Counted from the stretch's first letter, positions 45,284-54,227 are shown. The stretch: DNA of 64,000 bases from Sulfuricurvum sp. (GCF_028681615.1 NZ_JAQUHV010000010.1:16015-80014); one strand, 5' to 3'. Made by a program: numbers and translations. The notes: generated from the letters alone by a model not told the origin.

Positions 45284-46306
45284 GGGATTTATCGTCTCAA
45301 CAACATCCAATCCAAAACCGCTAAGTCCCGCAAAATCAGATATTTTTGATTCTGCAATGAGGCGCATGTGTTTCACCCCTAGAGATTTTAGAATTTGTGC
45401 CCCGATTCCGTACTCTTTCATATTGACCTGCTGATGGTGCGGTTTATTGATGAAAAGCAATACACCGCTGTTGTGTTTGAGATAATTGATCGAATCGATC
45501 AAATGGGCGTATTTGCTTTGGTTGAGGAGCAAGTCGATATCCGGAACAACGTTATGGACTTTGACGTTTGCAGTCTCTCCCGCTTTGTAAAATACGATAG
45601 CGGTGTGTCGGTTGTTTTGGTGATCGACAAACTCGTACTTTTTGACATGTACGCCGAAAAACTCGATCTCTTCTTCCGAAACCGCTTTGACCAGGGTTTC
45701 ATTCGCGAGACGGAATTCAACGATATCGGAGATATAAACGATTTTAAGATTATGTTTTACCGCAAAAACGTCCAAATCATCACGACGAGCCATCGTTCCG
45801 TCATCTTTCATGATTTCACATATGACTGCAGACTCCGCCAGACCTGAAAGACGGCAGAGATCGACCGATCCTTCCGTATGTCCGATCCGAACCAGTGTCC
45901 CGCCCTCTTTTGCGATGAGCGGAAAAATATGTCCCGGTGCAACCAATTCCGAAGGGTGAGAAAGAGGATTCGCCAAAATTTTGATTGTCATATCGCGCTC
46001 ATAGGTTGAAATACCTGTTGTAGCAACCGTAGCGTCTACTGAGATCGTAAAAGCCGTTTCATGCATAGAAGTATTCGATTTAACCATCGGCTCAAGGCTC
46101 AGACGTTTAGCAGTAGAAGGATTTATGGCCACACATATCAGCCCTTTGGCATGTGTGGCCATAAAATTAACATGATCCGGAGTCGAAAAAACCGAGGCGT
46201 AAACAAGATCTCCCTCGTTTTCTCGATCTTCGTCATCCACCATGATAACCATATGCCCTTTCTTAAATTCTTCGATAGCATCCAAAACACGTTGCACTGC
46301 TGACAT
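45278..46306 (-). CDS. ribBA: 3,4-dihydroxy-2-butanone 4-phosphate synthase with degenerate GTP cyclohydrolase II domain
   Basis: Riboflavin synthesis enzyme. Residues 1-205 are a complete RibB domain (MVDDEDRENEGDLVYA, RIGHTEGSVDL, ICEIMKDDG). Residues 210-342 correspond to RibA, but the three zinc-binding Cys and the catalytic core of GTP cyclohydrolase II are absent; only the tail (GIGAQILKSLGVKHMRLIAE, SGFGLDVVE) is recognisable. So RibB activity is expected and RibA activity is not. Similar degenerate RibBA proteins are common in Campylobacterota. Confidence 0.9.
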   Translation of the reverse strand: MSAVQRVLDAIEEFKKGHMVIMVDDEDRENEGDLVYASVFSTPDHVNFMATHAKGLICVAINPSTAKRLSLEPMVKSNTSMHETAFTISVDATVATTGISTYERDMTIKILANPLSHPSELVAPGHIFPLIAKEGGTLVRIGHTEGSVDLCRLSGLAESAVICEIMKDDGTMARRDDLDVFAVKHNLKIVYISDIVEFRLANETLVKAVSEEEIEFFGVHVKKYEFVDHQNNRHTAIVFYKAGETANVKVHNVVPDIDLLLNQSKYAHLIDSINYLKHNSGVLLFINKPHHQQVNMKEYGIGAQILKSLGVKHMRLIAESKISDFAGLSGFGLDVVETINPA

Positions 46307-46414
46307 TCAATACTCTTTTGTAATTAATATAGTAAGCAATTATAGAGTAAAAGGGTTAAAAAACTATCACAATCAAAAAAATGTACTTATTTAACTCCGT
46401 TATTATCGAAGCAC

Positions 46415-46443
46415 TTGACAAATTTGACAAAAGTGTCTATAAT
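46415..46443 (+). promoter_or_regulatory. Consensus sigma-70 promoter of the tRNA operon
   Basis: TTGACA (46415-46420), 17 bases, TATAAT (46438-46443): a perfect match in both boxes. The start site would be near 46450, 16 bases before tRNA-Gln. It should drive all three tRNA genes. Confidence 0.9.
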
Positions 46444-46465
46444 TTCGGCCTCTTAACGAGAACAT

Positions 46466-46540
46466 TGGGGTGTCGCCAAGCGGTAAGGCAACTGGTTTTG
46501 GTCCAGTCATTCGGGGGTTCGAATCCCTCCTCCCCATCCA
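46466..46540 (+). tRNA. tRNA-Gln (TTG anticodon)
   Basis: 75 bases with CCA encoded. Acceptor TGGGGTG pairs with CTCCCCA except position 6-67 (T-T mismatch). D-arm GCCAAGCGGTAAGGC, anticodon arm CTGGTTTTGGTCCAG with anticodon TTG, T-arm with GGTTCGAATCCC. The first of three tRNA genes in the operon. Confidence 0.95.
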
Positions 46541-46550
46541 CCTTTTATAC

Positions 46551-46627
<77 letters not shown>

Positions 46628-46686
46628 ATCTAGACTTAGACTTCTACCCTATATAAAGATAGACATTAGAAACCCACTTTTTTTAC

Positions 46687-46763
<77 letters not shown>

Positions 46764-46798
46764 ACATCCTCGATTAATCCTCAACCTACTTTATTATA

Positions 46799-46840
46799 TT
46801 GACTTACATCAAATTTTTTCTTATCTTGATTTGTTACTAT
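46799..46840 (+). promoter_or_regulatory. FNR-type class II promoter of the rhodanese gene
   Basis: TTGACTTACATCAA at 46799-46812, then TACTAT at 46835-46840. The centre of the box is 29.5 bases upstream of the -10, which puts it at -41.5 for a start near 46847. Confidence 0.75.
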
Positions 46841-46867
46841 GTTTGAATCTTTCTAAGAGGAATTCAA

Positions 46868-47293
46868 ATGTTTAAAATGTCATCTCTAATACTTACCTTA
46901 CTCATAGTATCTGTATCAAGTTGGGCGGATGCACCGTCATTATCCGAAGAAACGAAAGTAATGCTGAAAGAAGCAAAAGCACACGTTGATCCTATCGAAC
47001 CTCAAAAACTCAAAGAGTTAATGGCAGATGAAAAAATCATTTTATTGGATGTAAGAGATCCGGATGAATGGGAAAAAAGTACGATCCAGTATGACCGTCA
47101 GGTCAAGATTTCACGGGGATTTCTCGAAATAAAATATCCAAAACTAATCCTGGATAAATATTCTAAAGATGATACATTCGTGGTTTATTGCGCATTGGAG
47201 CCAAGATCGGTATTTGCAGCGCAACGCCTACAACAATTGGGGTTCAAACACGTCATGTACCTTCAAGGCGGATTGAAAAATTTCAATCCTTGA
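46868..47293 (+). CDS. Periplasmic rhodanese-domain protein in the nitrate region
   Basis: The 141-residue protein has a signal peptide (MFKMSSLILTLLIVSVSSWA) and one rhodanese domain: IILLDVRDPDEWEKS and the active loop YCALEPRSVFAA with catalytic Cys. It differs in loop sequence from the rhodanese at 18447. AGAGGAATTC precedes the ATG. The promoter has an FNR-type box, so it belongs to the candidate nitrate regulon; its sulfur donor is unknown. It converges on the nitrite/sulfite reductase gene. Confidence 0.82.
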   Translation: MFKMSSLILTLLIVSVSSWADAPSLSEETKVMLKEAKAHVDPIEPQKLKELMADEKIILLDVRDPDEWEKSTIQYDRQVKISRGFLEIKYPKLILDKYSKDDTFVVYCALEPRSVFAAQRLQQLGFKHVMYLQGGLKNFNP

Positions 47294-47305
47294 TGACAAA
47301 AAGTT

Positions 47306-49057
47306 TCAAACTTCCCAGTATTTTTTGCTGGTAAGCAATTTTTTAATTTGAGGAGCGATCTCTGTATCGCTTTTCCCAACACTCCATAGTTTTTTGCTCA
47401 ACTGTCGTATCGTATCACTAAAATTGTCATCAATCAGTGGCAAATACGATGTTTTGGGAAAGCACTGAAAAAGCAGCTCTTTTTCTATTATAAATTGATC
47501 TTCTTCACAAAGATTACCCTGAGTATCTATCGCATGCAATGTCATCGTAGAACCGCTTTCCAATTTCGCCAAAATCCATAGTGCAATAAATTCTACGGAG
47601 TATTGATTTAATATATCTGTGGAAAAGGATTCAAACGTATCACACCCGCTCAGTTCATACTCATCTATAATACTATCGATCACCGATCGAATATGTTCAA
47701 GCGGTACCATCTCAAACAGTTCTCTTCCTGTACTGATACCGGCAGAGTGTTCGGCACCGATATAGATACGAGCCCCTTTGTCTGTATCACCGAAATTATT
47801 CGTACGCAGTCCGATGAGCCCGATATCGCAATGTTGATGTCTTCCACACCCTTTTGCACAGCCTGAAATTCCTATTTGAATACGATGCTCATGTATTTTT
47901 TCCAACGGAAGCAATTGTGCATCGTCTTTAATATTCCAGAATGAGTAAGGGCAATAATGACTGCCTGCGCACGCTACAACGGTTTGGCTCTTTATGAGCT
48001 GTTCAAAGGGGACACATTGTTCAGAAAGTCCTAAGAGGTAAATATTATGATCAATACCAATACGTACCTCTGCAGAATGTGCCTCGGCAAAATCCGCTAT
48101 AGCACTCAACTCTTCCGCACGTACACGTCCAAAATTACTTTCATAACAAAAAGCATAACTTCCATCCCGTAACTGATGATATTGTGAGAATAGAGCTTTT
48201 TCTAAAACCAATTCGCCTGCTTTTTGCCAAGTTTTTTGGTATTCATGTGCGATATGTTCCACAAATATTTCCATGCCAATATCTTCAAGCAGATAAAAAA
48301 GACGTGTCCGTGAGCGGGTAAAACGTAATCCATGTTTGTTGAATGCTTCGATAAATGCTATAAAAAAAGATACAACCTCATCAGGAAGCAGAAAAATGTC
48401 GGCACTGCGGGCGATTTCCGTATTTTTACCACCCATATAAACATTAAATCCAAAAATATCTCCACGCTTTGCCAGTGCAAAATAAAGATCATTGGCAAAA
48501 AAGGAAGTGACGTTAGCACTGTTTCCGGAAATACCGGTAGATATTCTACGCGGCAGCATACCCACAAGATGCGGTGTTTTGAGAAAATACTCTTCCATTT
48601 TTTTTATAATCGGATAGGTTTCTATTACACTATAACATCCAAGTCCATCGTAAACATCGGTAACAATATTACGGACATTATCCCCAAATGTCTGCCATGT
48701 TGATATTCCAAGGGCATTGATCTGATTAAACAGTCTTAACACATTGTCACTGCTCAATCCATGCAACTGCATACCCGCACGTGCAGTGAGGATTATCTCA
48801 AGATTCTCATTATGGCAAATATTGGCAATAGAACGAAGTTGAGACGGTGTTATCCTCCCGGCACTGATTCGCAAGCGCAGGGTATACTCTTCTTCTTCGA
48901 TAGGAGTATTAAAAATACCGAAATCCTGCAAATAAAAGCCATCTCCCTCACTGATCCCATTAAAATCCAGTGTTTCTATCTGCGGATAATATTCATATGG
49001 AGACAAAGTTGCTTTATGCCGTTCACGCTTATTTAATTTTTTTTCTGTGATTTCCAT
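47306..49057 (-). CDS. Siroheme nitrite/sulfite reductase (ferredoxin-type hemoprotein)
   Basis: Reduces nitrite to ammonium or sulfite to sulfide using a [4Fe-4S]-siroheme centre. ATG 49057 has GGAG upstream; the track-like longer start is less good. The 583-residue protein shows the two domain halves of the family and the cluster motifs CAGSHYC and CAKGC (C-x5-C, C-x3-C) near residues 370 and 415. cobA for siroheme lies 3 kb away in the same region, which supports the cofactor. Nitrite is preferred over sulfite because of the nitrate genes, but sequence alone cannot decide. Confidence 0.85.
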   Translation of the reverse strand: MEITEKKLNKRERHKATLSPYEYYPQIETLDFNGISEGDGFYLQDFGIFNTPIEEEEYTLRLRISAGRITPSQLRSIANICHNENLEIILTARAGMQLHGLSSDNVLRLFNQINALGISTWQTFGDNVRNIVTDVYDGLGCYSVIETYPIIKKMEEYFLKTPHLVGMLPRRISTGISGNSANVTSFFANDLYFALAKRGDIFGFNVYMGGKNTEIARSADIFLLPDEVVSFFIAFIEAFNKHGLRFTRSRTRLFYLLEDIGMEIFVEHIAHEYQKTWQKAGELVLEKALFSQYHQLRDGSYAFCYESNFGRVRAEELSAIADFAEAHSAEVRIGIDHNIYLLGLSEQCVPFEQLIKSQTVVACAGSHYCPYSFWNIKDDAQLLPLEKIHEHRIQIGISGCAKGCGRHQHCDIGLIGLRTNNFGDTDKGARIYIGAEHSAGISTGRELFEMVPLEHIRSVIDSIIDEYELSGCDTFESFSTDILNQYSVEFIALWILAKLESGSTMTLHAIDTQGNLCEEDQFIIEKELLFQCFPKTSYLPLIDDNFSDTIRQLSKKLWSVGKSDTEIAPQIKKLLTSKKYWEV

Positions 49058-49161
49058 ACGTTTCTCCAGAATGACATGACTATTAAAAATTATCAATACT
49101 TTATTTCTTGTTTTTTACATCTATTCAAATCGGGATTATTGATATTATCGATCAAAACTAT
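49058..49161. other. Leader between small membrane gene and nitrite reductase gene
   Basis: This 104-base AT-rich gap holds an imperfect dyad TTGAT-7-ATCAA (49139-49155). Its spacing differs from the FNR boxes and no -10 follows at the matching distance. It may be a read-through leader; a separate weak promoter cannot be excluded. Confidence 0.4.
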
Positions 49162-49356
49162 TTACCCTTGTAAAAATTTCACGACAATATCCCATATGAT
49201 TGCACTTAAAGAAATAAACCATAGAGTATTCATAATCAAATGGGGTTCGAACGTTGTTAAGGTATACAACAACGGTATACCCAGCACAATCGGCCATTTG
49301 ATAAAATAAAGCACCATCCATGCTGAAGCATAGAGGTAACGCCTCAGTTTTACCAC
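49162..49356 (-). CDS. Small two-helix membrane protein, unknown function
   Basis: From GTG 49356 (GGAG seven bases upstream) a 64-residue protein can be read, with two hydrophobic segments: ASAWMVLYFIKWPIVLGIPL and LWFISLSAIIWDIVVKFL. It overlaps the stop of the DUF59 gene by seven bases, which points to translational coupling, and it fills the space before the nitrite reductase gene. No known family recognised. It may be a subunit or an assembly factor of the neighbouring membrane proteins. Confidence 0.6.
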   Translation of the reverse strand: MVKLRRYLYASAWMVLYFIKWPIVLGIPLLYTLTTFEPHLIMNTLWFISLSAIIWDIVVKFLQG

Positions 49357-49670
49357 ATCCCTGCTCCAGCAGTGAGGGCTTGTTGGACATGATCGCTGGC
49401 CATCGTGATATTCCATTCCGGTTCCCACACCACTTCAACACTACATCCATTGGCCGTTTCGAGTCGTTCAACCGCTTCTCTCACCCACTCCATCATCATC
49501 TGATGCAGCGGGCACCCTTGTGTCGATAATGTCATAATAACTTTGACATGATTGTTCTCATCGATTTGAGCGTCATAAATAAGACCAAGTTCAACAAGGT
49601 TGAATCCGACTTCGGGATCGATTACGGTGCTGATAGCCTCATAAACTTCAGATTTTGTGACTGGTTCCAT
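49350..49670 (-). CDS. DUF59/MIP18-family iron-sulfur assembly protein
   Basis: ATG 49670 has AGGAG upstream. The 106-residue protein shows the MIP18 pattern: VYEAISTVIDPEVGFNLVELGLIYDAQID and IMTLSTQGCPLHQMMMEWV with the conserved Cys. These proteins help load or repair iron-sulfur clusters (SufT, PaaD). Its position beside a siroheme/[4Fe-4S] reductase suggests cluster delivery or repair under nitrosative stress. Confidence 0.85.
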   Translation of the reverse strand: MEPVTKSEVYEAISTVIDPEVGFNLVELGLIYDAQIDENNHVKVIMTLSTQGCPLHQMMMEWVREAVERLETANGCSVEVVWEPEWNITMASDHVQQALTAGAGMW

Positions 49671-49680
49671 TGTAATTCTC

Positions 49681-50910
49681 CTATTTGAACCGTAACATCC
49701 AAAAGACATTACGGATTAAAAACACGCTCCCGATCAATAAAAAGGAGAGACCTCCATGCCATAGATCACTGTTGTTAAGAATCAAAGATAGCGCTACGGT
49801 GAACATTCCGATAGCGGAGTACCCCCACTGGAAATCAGCGCTTTTTTTTGGAACCATTTGGTGCAGCATTGGCACTTTTTGTTTCCCCACCAATGGGCTG
49901 TAGCGGTCAAACCAGACTAAAAAGGGGATGATTTTATACAAATGACCGGTAATCATAAATCCTAAAAACCCAACACCAAACAGCCATCCAAAAAGTATCC
50001 ACCCTTTTTCATTTCCATATCCAACAGCAACTAAACTCACTAACGCAAGAAAGAGTGATACATAGGCAACAACTAATGAGCGAAACCAAATATCAAACTC
50101 TTTTCGGGCTTTTTTGCGCGCGATCAAAATCACTTGCAAGACATACGCAAGTACACTTAACACAATAAAAAAAGCACCTATAAAAAGGATCAGATCTAAA
50201 GATAGCATCTTGCCGATCCAATACACACTTATTCCTGCAGCCATCATACGGACTGCCCAGATTGAGGGGGTGTTTTTAAACCCGTGTGCCAAACCGAACA
50301 TAGGGAGAAGGATTTGGGTGATGCCGATAACGATCATCATCACAGTCCCGCCCAACATCGTTATGGCATGCACATCGATGAAGGCAGTCGGATTGGAGTT
50401 GATCGTCCCCGCTAGACCTAAAGTCATAATCCACCCTATCAACGACCCAATCAGCATAAAAAATACGGCATACCCCATTGAACGGGTGGAGAGGTTTCGA
50501 AGGAGGTCTTTTTTACCGGTCAGCACGACTTCAACCCCGAATATGGCAAATCCAAGCATGATTATCAGTCCGCCATACGAGAGGAGCAACGGATAAAGCC
50601 AAAAACCTAAAAACAGTAAAACAGTCCCCGCCGTTATAAAAGTAAAAATGATCGGGTAAAACCCAACACAACAATGCCCTTTCTCCAATACCACCGGAAG
50701 CAGCTGCGCCAAGGCACCTATTATAATCATCATCACAAAGCCGATCAAATAGGTATGTACTAATCCGATCCAGTGCAAATCAAGCCATGAAATATCATTA
50801 TTGATGCACAAAAGTCCTGCAATACTCAACCCATAAAACAAAGTACCTGCAATAAAAAAAGGAGCGATGATCCGCAGCGGCGGAGCAAAATCACTCGATA
50901 TCTGAACCAT
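49681..50910 (-). CDS. Polytopic membrane protein, NnrS-like or heme-copper-oxidase-subunit-I-like
   Basis: The 409-residue protein has about 12 membrane helices with buried His: DLHWIGLVHTYLIGFVMMII, FIDVHAITMLGGTVMMIVIG, LAHGF, and ITGHLYKIIPFLVWFDRY. The first two fit heme-ligand pairs of oxidase-like or NnrS folds; the last is a known motif of NO-linked oxidase-like proteins. No subunit II or Cu-site is present. It may detoxify NO or bind heme. The assignment is tentative. Confidence 0.55.
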   Translation of the reverse strand: MVQISSDFAPPLRIIAPFFIAGTLFYGLSIAGLLCINNDISWLDLHWIGLVHTYLIGFVMMIIIGALAQLLPVVLEKGHCCVGFYPIIFTFITAGTVLLFLGFWLYPLLLSYGGLIIMLGFAIFGVEVVLTGKKDLLRNLSTRSMGYAVFFMLIGSLIGWIMTLGLAGTINSNPTAFIDVHAITMLGGTVMMIVIGITQILLPMFGLAHGFKNTPSIWAVRMMAAGISVYWIGKMLSLDLILFIGAFFIVLSVLAYVLQVILIARKKARKEFDIWFRSLVVAYVSLFLALVSLVAVGYGNEKGWILFGWLFGVGFLGFMITGHLYKIIPFLVWFDRYSPLVGKQKVPMLHQMVPKKSADFQWGYSAIGMFTVALSLILNNSDLWHGGLSFLLIGSVFLIRNVFWMLRFK

Positions 50911-50913
50911 GAT

Positions 50914-51261
50914 CTATCCGTGGCATGCTGCACTGTAGCGCGGATCATTCAAGTCTACAGAGCCTTTGAATGAAAAAATCGCTTCTGCCAAACCGTCTTC
51001 GCGAGTACGGGATTGAATTTCAAAATCGTCACCAATTTTATTGAAAAGCCCCATCGGCATTTTATGGTTAATCATAATAAGGTGCTTATCCGGTCCATCG
51101 ATCAAGCGTAATCCGGCCATAGCATTAACCATCGGTTCAGGTGGTTCACATCGTGAAGTATCGAAAACATAAAAGGTTGTCCCTTCATTGTTAAACATGA
51201 CAAAATCAACCGTTGCGTCTTCTACTGCAATCTTTTGTGCATCATTAGGTATTGTAATCAT
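50914..51261 (-). CDS. DUF2249-like protein
   Basis: The 115-residue protein has the DUF2249 pattern FDTSRCEPPEPMVNAMAGLRL and IMINHKMPMGLFNKI, with conserved Pro and Met residues. Family members occur beside NO-related and iron-sulfur repair genes, but their activity is unknown. It is three bases upstream of the membrane-protein gene on the same operon. The C-terminus YSAACHG has a Cys-His pair. Confidence 0.6.
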   Translation of the reverse strand: MITIPNDAQKIAVEDATVDFVMFNNEGTTFYVFDTSRCEPPEPMVNAMAGLRLIDGPDKHLIMINHKMPMGLFNKIGDDFEIQSRTREDGLAEAIFSFKGSVDLNDPRYSAACHG

Positions 51262-51275
51262 CGGATATCTCCTGT

Positions 51276-51716
51276 TTATAAAATTGATCGAATGTTAATC
51301 GCAACCCACAATATGGCTAGGTTGAGAATAAAAATAGCCATCGAACCCCCTCGTGAGAGGAGCTTTTGTCGCAAGCTGCGTGTTTTTTTATGGGTAGAAA
51401 ATGCAATATAGAGATGAATCATCGTTGCTATGCTAAGAGCCGCAACCAACAAGAGCTTCCATTTTACATAGTAACCAAGCTCTGTTTCGCTATTGATCAC
51501 AGTAAACAGGTGAAAATGGTCTCCCAAAATGAATCCCGTACCGATTAAGATGAGCAGCCACACGGTTTCAAAATAGCCGTAAAACGGCCCGATTGCGCCA
51601 TATACTGCTTCTTGAGTTGCTTTGTCTTTTAAAAAAACACCCAATCCAAAGAGGACAATACTCCCTCCTATCCAAGCACATGCAGCGAGAATATGGATAT
51701 ATAAAATCCATGACAT
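51276..51716 (-). CDS. CopD/DUF2269-like four-helix membrane protein
   Basis: The 146-residue protein has four membrane segments, with His in the first (YIHILAACAWIGGSIVLFG) and others (GDHFHLF, MIHLYIAFSTHKK), a pattern of heme- or copper-binding CopD-type proteins. It is the first gene of the minus-strand operon, with AGGAG before ATG 51716 and an FNR-type promoter upstream. It may carry electrons or metal to the oxidase-like neighbour; this is inference. Confidence 0.6.
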   Translation of the reverse strand: MSWILYIHILAACAWIGGSIVLFGLGVFLKDKATQEAVYGAIGPFYGYFETVWLLILIGTGFILGDHFHLFTVINSETELGYYVKWKLLLVAALSIATMIHLYIAFSTHKKTRSLRQKLLSRGGSMAIFILNLAILWVAINIRSIL

Positions 51717-51743
51717 TATTAACTCCTAGTAAAAACATTTACG

Positions 51744-51785
51744 ATTATAGAGAGTAAAGGAATAATAACCATTGACGTACATCAA
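51744..51785 (-). promoter_or_regulatory. FNR-type class II promoter of the minus-strand nitrite operon
   Basis: TTGACGTACATCAA at 51772-51785. On the minus strand TATAAT (51744-51749) lies 29.5 bases from its centre. The start would be near 51737, 21 bases before the CopD-like ATG. On the plus strand no -10 occurs at this distance. Confidence 0.8.
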
Positions 51786-51871
51786 GATATATTCACAAAT
51801 TGATTTTCGTCAAGCAGTCTAAGGATGAGTTCGTTTACAATACTATAAAATGAATATTTATAAGAGGAAGT

Positions 51872-52606
51872 ATGGGTGGTAAAGTCTATTTAACGGGAGC
51901 AGGTCCAGGAGACCCTGATCTTTTAACGGTTAAAGCACTACGTCTGATTCACCAAGCGGATGTTATTGTGTATGACAGACTTATTAATGATGAGATATTG
52001 CGTGAAGCTAAAAAAGAGGCAATTCTCATCTACGTCGGAAAGGAAGATAGCCTCCATACTCTCCCTCAAGAGGAAATCAATGCTCTTTTGGTGGCATATG
52101 CACATACACATGACACAATAGTCCGCCTCAAAGGGGGTGATCCGCTGGTATTCGGACGCGGAGGCGAAGAAGCCCTGTATCTCTCAAAAAATGGAATTGC
52201 ATTTGAAATTATCCCCGGAATCAGCTCTGCAATCGCAGTACCTGCATATGCAGGGATTCCGCTAACGCATCGGGGTATCAATACTTCCTTTCGCATTATT
52301 ACGGGGCATCAAACAGTTTTTTCTGAAGACTTCGATGCAGGAGTATTGCGGGAAAATGAAACCCTCGTTATTTTGATGGGATTACATAGATTAGATAAAA
52401 TCATCAGATCTTTACTCTATAACGGATTGGATTCGTCACTCCCTTGCGCCATTATAGAAAATGGGACTATGCCTACACAAAAACAGGTATTTGCTACTCT
52501 TGATACCATCGTTGATGAATCACGGCATATCCATTCGCCCGCTCTTATTGTTGTGGGTGAAACTGTCTCTTTGCATAAAAATCTGGAATGGTTTCAAAGT
52601 CTATAA
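51872..52606 (+). CDS. cobA: Uroporphyrinogen-III C-methyltransferase (siroheme synthesis)
   Basis: Adds two methyl groups to uroporphyrinogen III to give precorrin-2, the path to siroheme. The 244-residue protein has VYLTGAGPGDPDLLTVKALR, VYDRLI, RLKGGDPLVFGRGGEEAL, and PGISSAIAVPAYAGIPLTHRG, all canonical for SUMT. AGAGGAAG precedes ATG 51872. It lacks the CysG N-terminal oxidase domain. It supplies the cofactor of the reductase at 47306. Confidence 0.95.
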   Translation: MGGKVYLTGAGPGDPDLLTVKALRLIHQADVIVYDRLINDEILREAKKEAILIYVGKEDSLHTLPQEEINALLVAYAHTHDTIVRLKGGDPLVFGRGGEEALYLSKNGIAFEIIPGISSAIAVPAYAGIPLTHRGINTSFRIITGHQTVFSEDFDAGVLRENETLVILMGLHRLDKIIRSLLYNGLDSSLPCAIIENGTMPTQKQVFATLDTIVDESRHIHSPALIVVGETVSLHKNLEWFQSL

Positions 52607-52615
52607 TATTAATAT

Positions 52616-54181
52616 TTAGCCTACATATTGATAACATACTCTATTGCGACCCCGCTCTTTTGCTCTATATAAAGATGTGTCCGCACGATGCAAAACACTC
52701 TTAGAAGTATCTGTCGGTATCAATGCTGCCAATCCAATGCTACAGGTAACCTGACCAACTTCTCTAAAGGTCAAATTTCGGATAGCCTTAAGTAAACTCT
52801 CTGCTGCAATCAGTGCTCCATTAAGTTCAGTATTAATAAAAAGAATAACAAATTCTTCACCGCCCCAACGTGCTAATTTATCCGTTTGACGCATTTGTTT
52901 TTGCAGCAATTCCGCGAGTATAACGAGTGTCTCATCGCCGATATTATGTCCATATGTATCATTGATAGTTTTAAAATGGTCAATATCCAAAATAGCCAAG
53001 GTTACTGGAGTTTGATACCGTTTGTACAAAGCTAATGCATCATCTAACTCTTGATTAAAACGATGGCGGTTAAAAAGTCCGGTTAAGGAATCCGTAACTG
53101 CAACCCGTTCGATCTCTTTCGTCCGTTCGGCTACACGATTTTCAAGTTCATTATTCAACTCTTCAAGTCGTATTTTATCGGTAACATTTTGTCTGAATGC
53201 CTGAAAACCAATAATGGTTCCATCCTCATTTTCATCAGGCACGATATACGATTCAAGCCAGTAGTCATTTCCATTTTTATTCCGATTTTTAATTATGCCT
53301 TTATAAACATTTCCTTTTAATAATGTTTGCCAAAGAGAGTTAAAATCATTTTTTTTATAATCCGGATGTTTTATAATACTGTGGGTTTTACCCAAAAGTT
53401 CTTCCCGCGAATATCCGCTTAATTCACAAAAAGCGTCGGTTACATATGTAATTACGCCTTTAGTGTCTGTATAGCTGGAATAAACATACTGGTTAACAAT
53501 ATCTAGCATTTTCTGTAATCTTTTTGTCCGTTCTTGCACTCTAAGTTCTAGTTCACTATTTAATTTTGTAATGACTTGATGATGAGTATTTAATCTCATC
53601 AATAAAGGCTGAAAAATAAGTATGGAAATTATCCCCAACGTTATCAAAATAATTAAAAGTAAAATAGCGCCCCTTTTGATCATAAGTTCATTTAAACTAT
53701 CACTTTTTTGCTGAAGTTGTTCGACTACAAGATTGAGCTCTCCAATTATCTGTTCACGATGATCCAAAATGTCTCTAATTTTTTGATCATTTTTCGGAAG
53801 TAGTAATAAAGCTTTTGGTTCGTACAAATCATTTAAAACACTATTTTTGTATCCATTTGTATAAATATTTGGGGCATCAAAGGCAATATTAATAAACGAT
53901 TTTTTTAATGAAACATAATCTTTGTGCATAGTCTTTAAAATAGATTCAAGCTCATGGTAATTTTCATCTGATGGATTATAAAATATCTGTAGCAGTGTTG
54001 AATGAGCTTGTTCTGCGAGCATTCTCTGTTTACCACTGAGATTGATGAGTTGAGCATACTCTTTGTGTTTGTCTATAAGAAAAAAAATGTTAAAGAAAGA
54101 TAAACTTACTAAACACGCAATCAAAACCATTGACAATTTATATGCTTTAGATATTTCCATTTTTTGTAGCCACTGAATCAT
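52616..54181 (-). CDS. PilJ-type sensor with PAS and GGDEF domains
   Basis: The 521-residue membrane protein has helix 1 (about 14-33), a periplasmic PilJ/NarX-like four-helix sensor (INLSGKQRMLAEQAHSTLLQ, about 40-165), helix 2 (about 170-190), PAS (about 225-330) and GGDEF (about 355-515), active site WGGEEFVILF. The GKQRML motif corresponds to the nitrate-binding P-box of NarX/PilJ sensors. So it may turn a nitrate or nitrite signal into c-di-GMP. It converges on cobA and precedes moaA on the same strand. Confidence 0.85.
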   Translation of the reverse strand: MIQWLQKMEISKAYKLSMVLIACLVSLSFFNIFFLIDKHKEYAQLINLSGKQRMLAEQAHSTLLQIFYNPSDENYHELESILKTMHKDYVSLKKSFINIAFDAPNIYTNGYKNSVLNDLYEPKALLLLPKNDQKIRDILDHREQIIGELNLVVEQLQQKSDSLNELMIKRGAILLLIILITLGIISILIFQPLLMRLNTHHQVITKLNSELELRVQERTKRLQKMLDIVNQYVYSSYTDTKGVITYVTDAFCELSGYSREELLGKTHSIIKHPDYKKNDFNSLWQTLLKGNVYKGIIKNRNKNGNDYWLESYIVPDENEDGTIIGFQAFRQNVTDKIRLEELNNELENRVAERTKEIERVAVTDSLTGLFNRHRFNQELDDALALYKRYQTPVTLAILDIDHFKTINDTYGHNIGDETLVILAELLQKQMRQTDKLARWGGEEFVILFINTELNGALIAAESLLKAIRNLTFREVGQVTCSIGLAALIPTDTSKSVLHRADTSLYRAKERGRNRVCYQYVG

Positions 54182-54227
54182 ACAAACTCACTTATTATTT
54201 TTATAAAATAGCTTTATCGATACAGAT

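Noticed and set aside
49139..49155. Dyad TTGAT-7-ATCAA upstream of the nitrite reductase gene
   Set aside because: The spacer is seven and not four bases, and no -10 lies at the common +29.5 distance, so it does not belong to the FNR-type set.
51772..51872. The 51772 box as an activator site for cobA on the plus strand
   Set aside because: At the matching distance (51808-51813) the sequence is CGTCAA, not a -10. A separate TATAAA at about 51844 is too far for class II activation.
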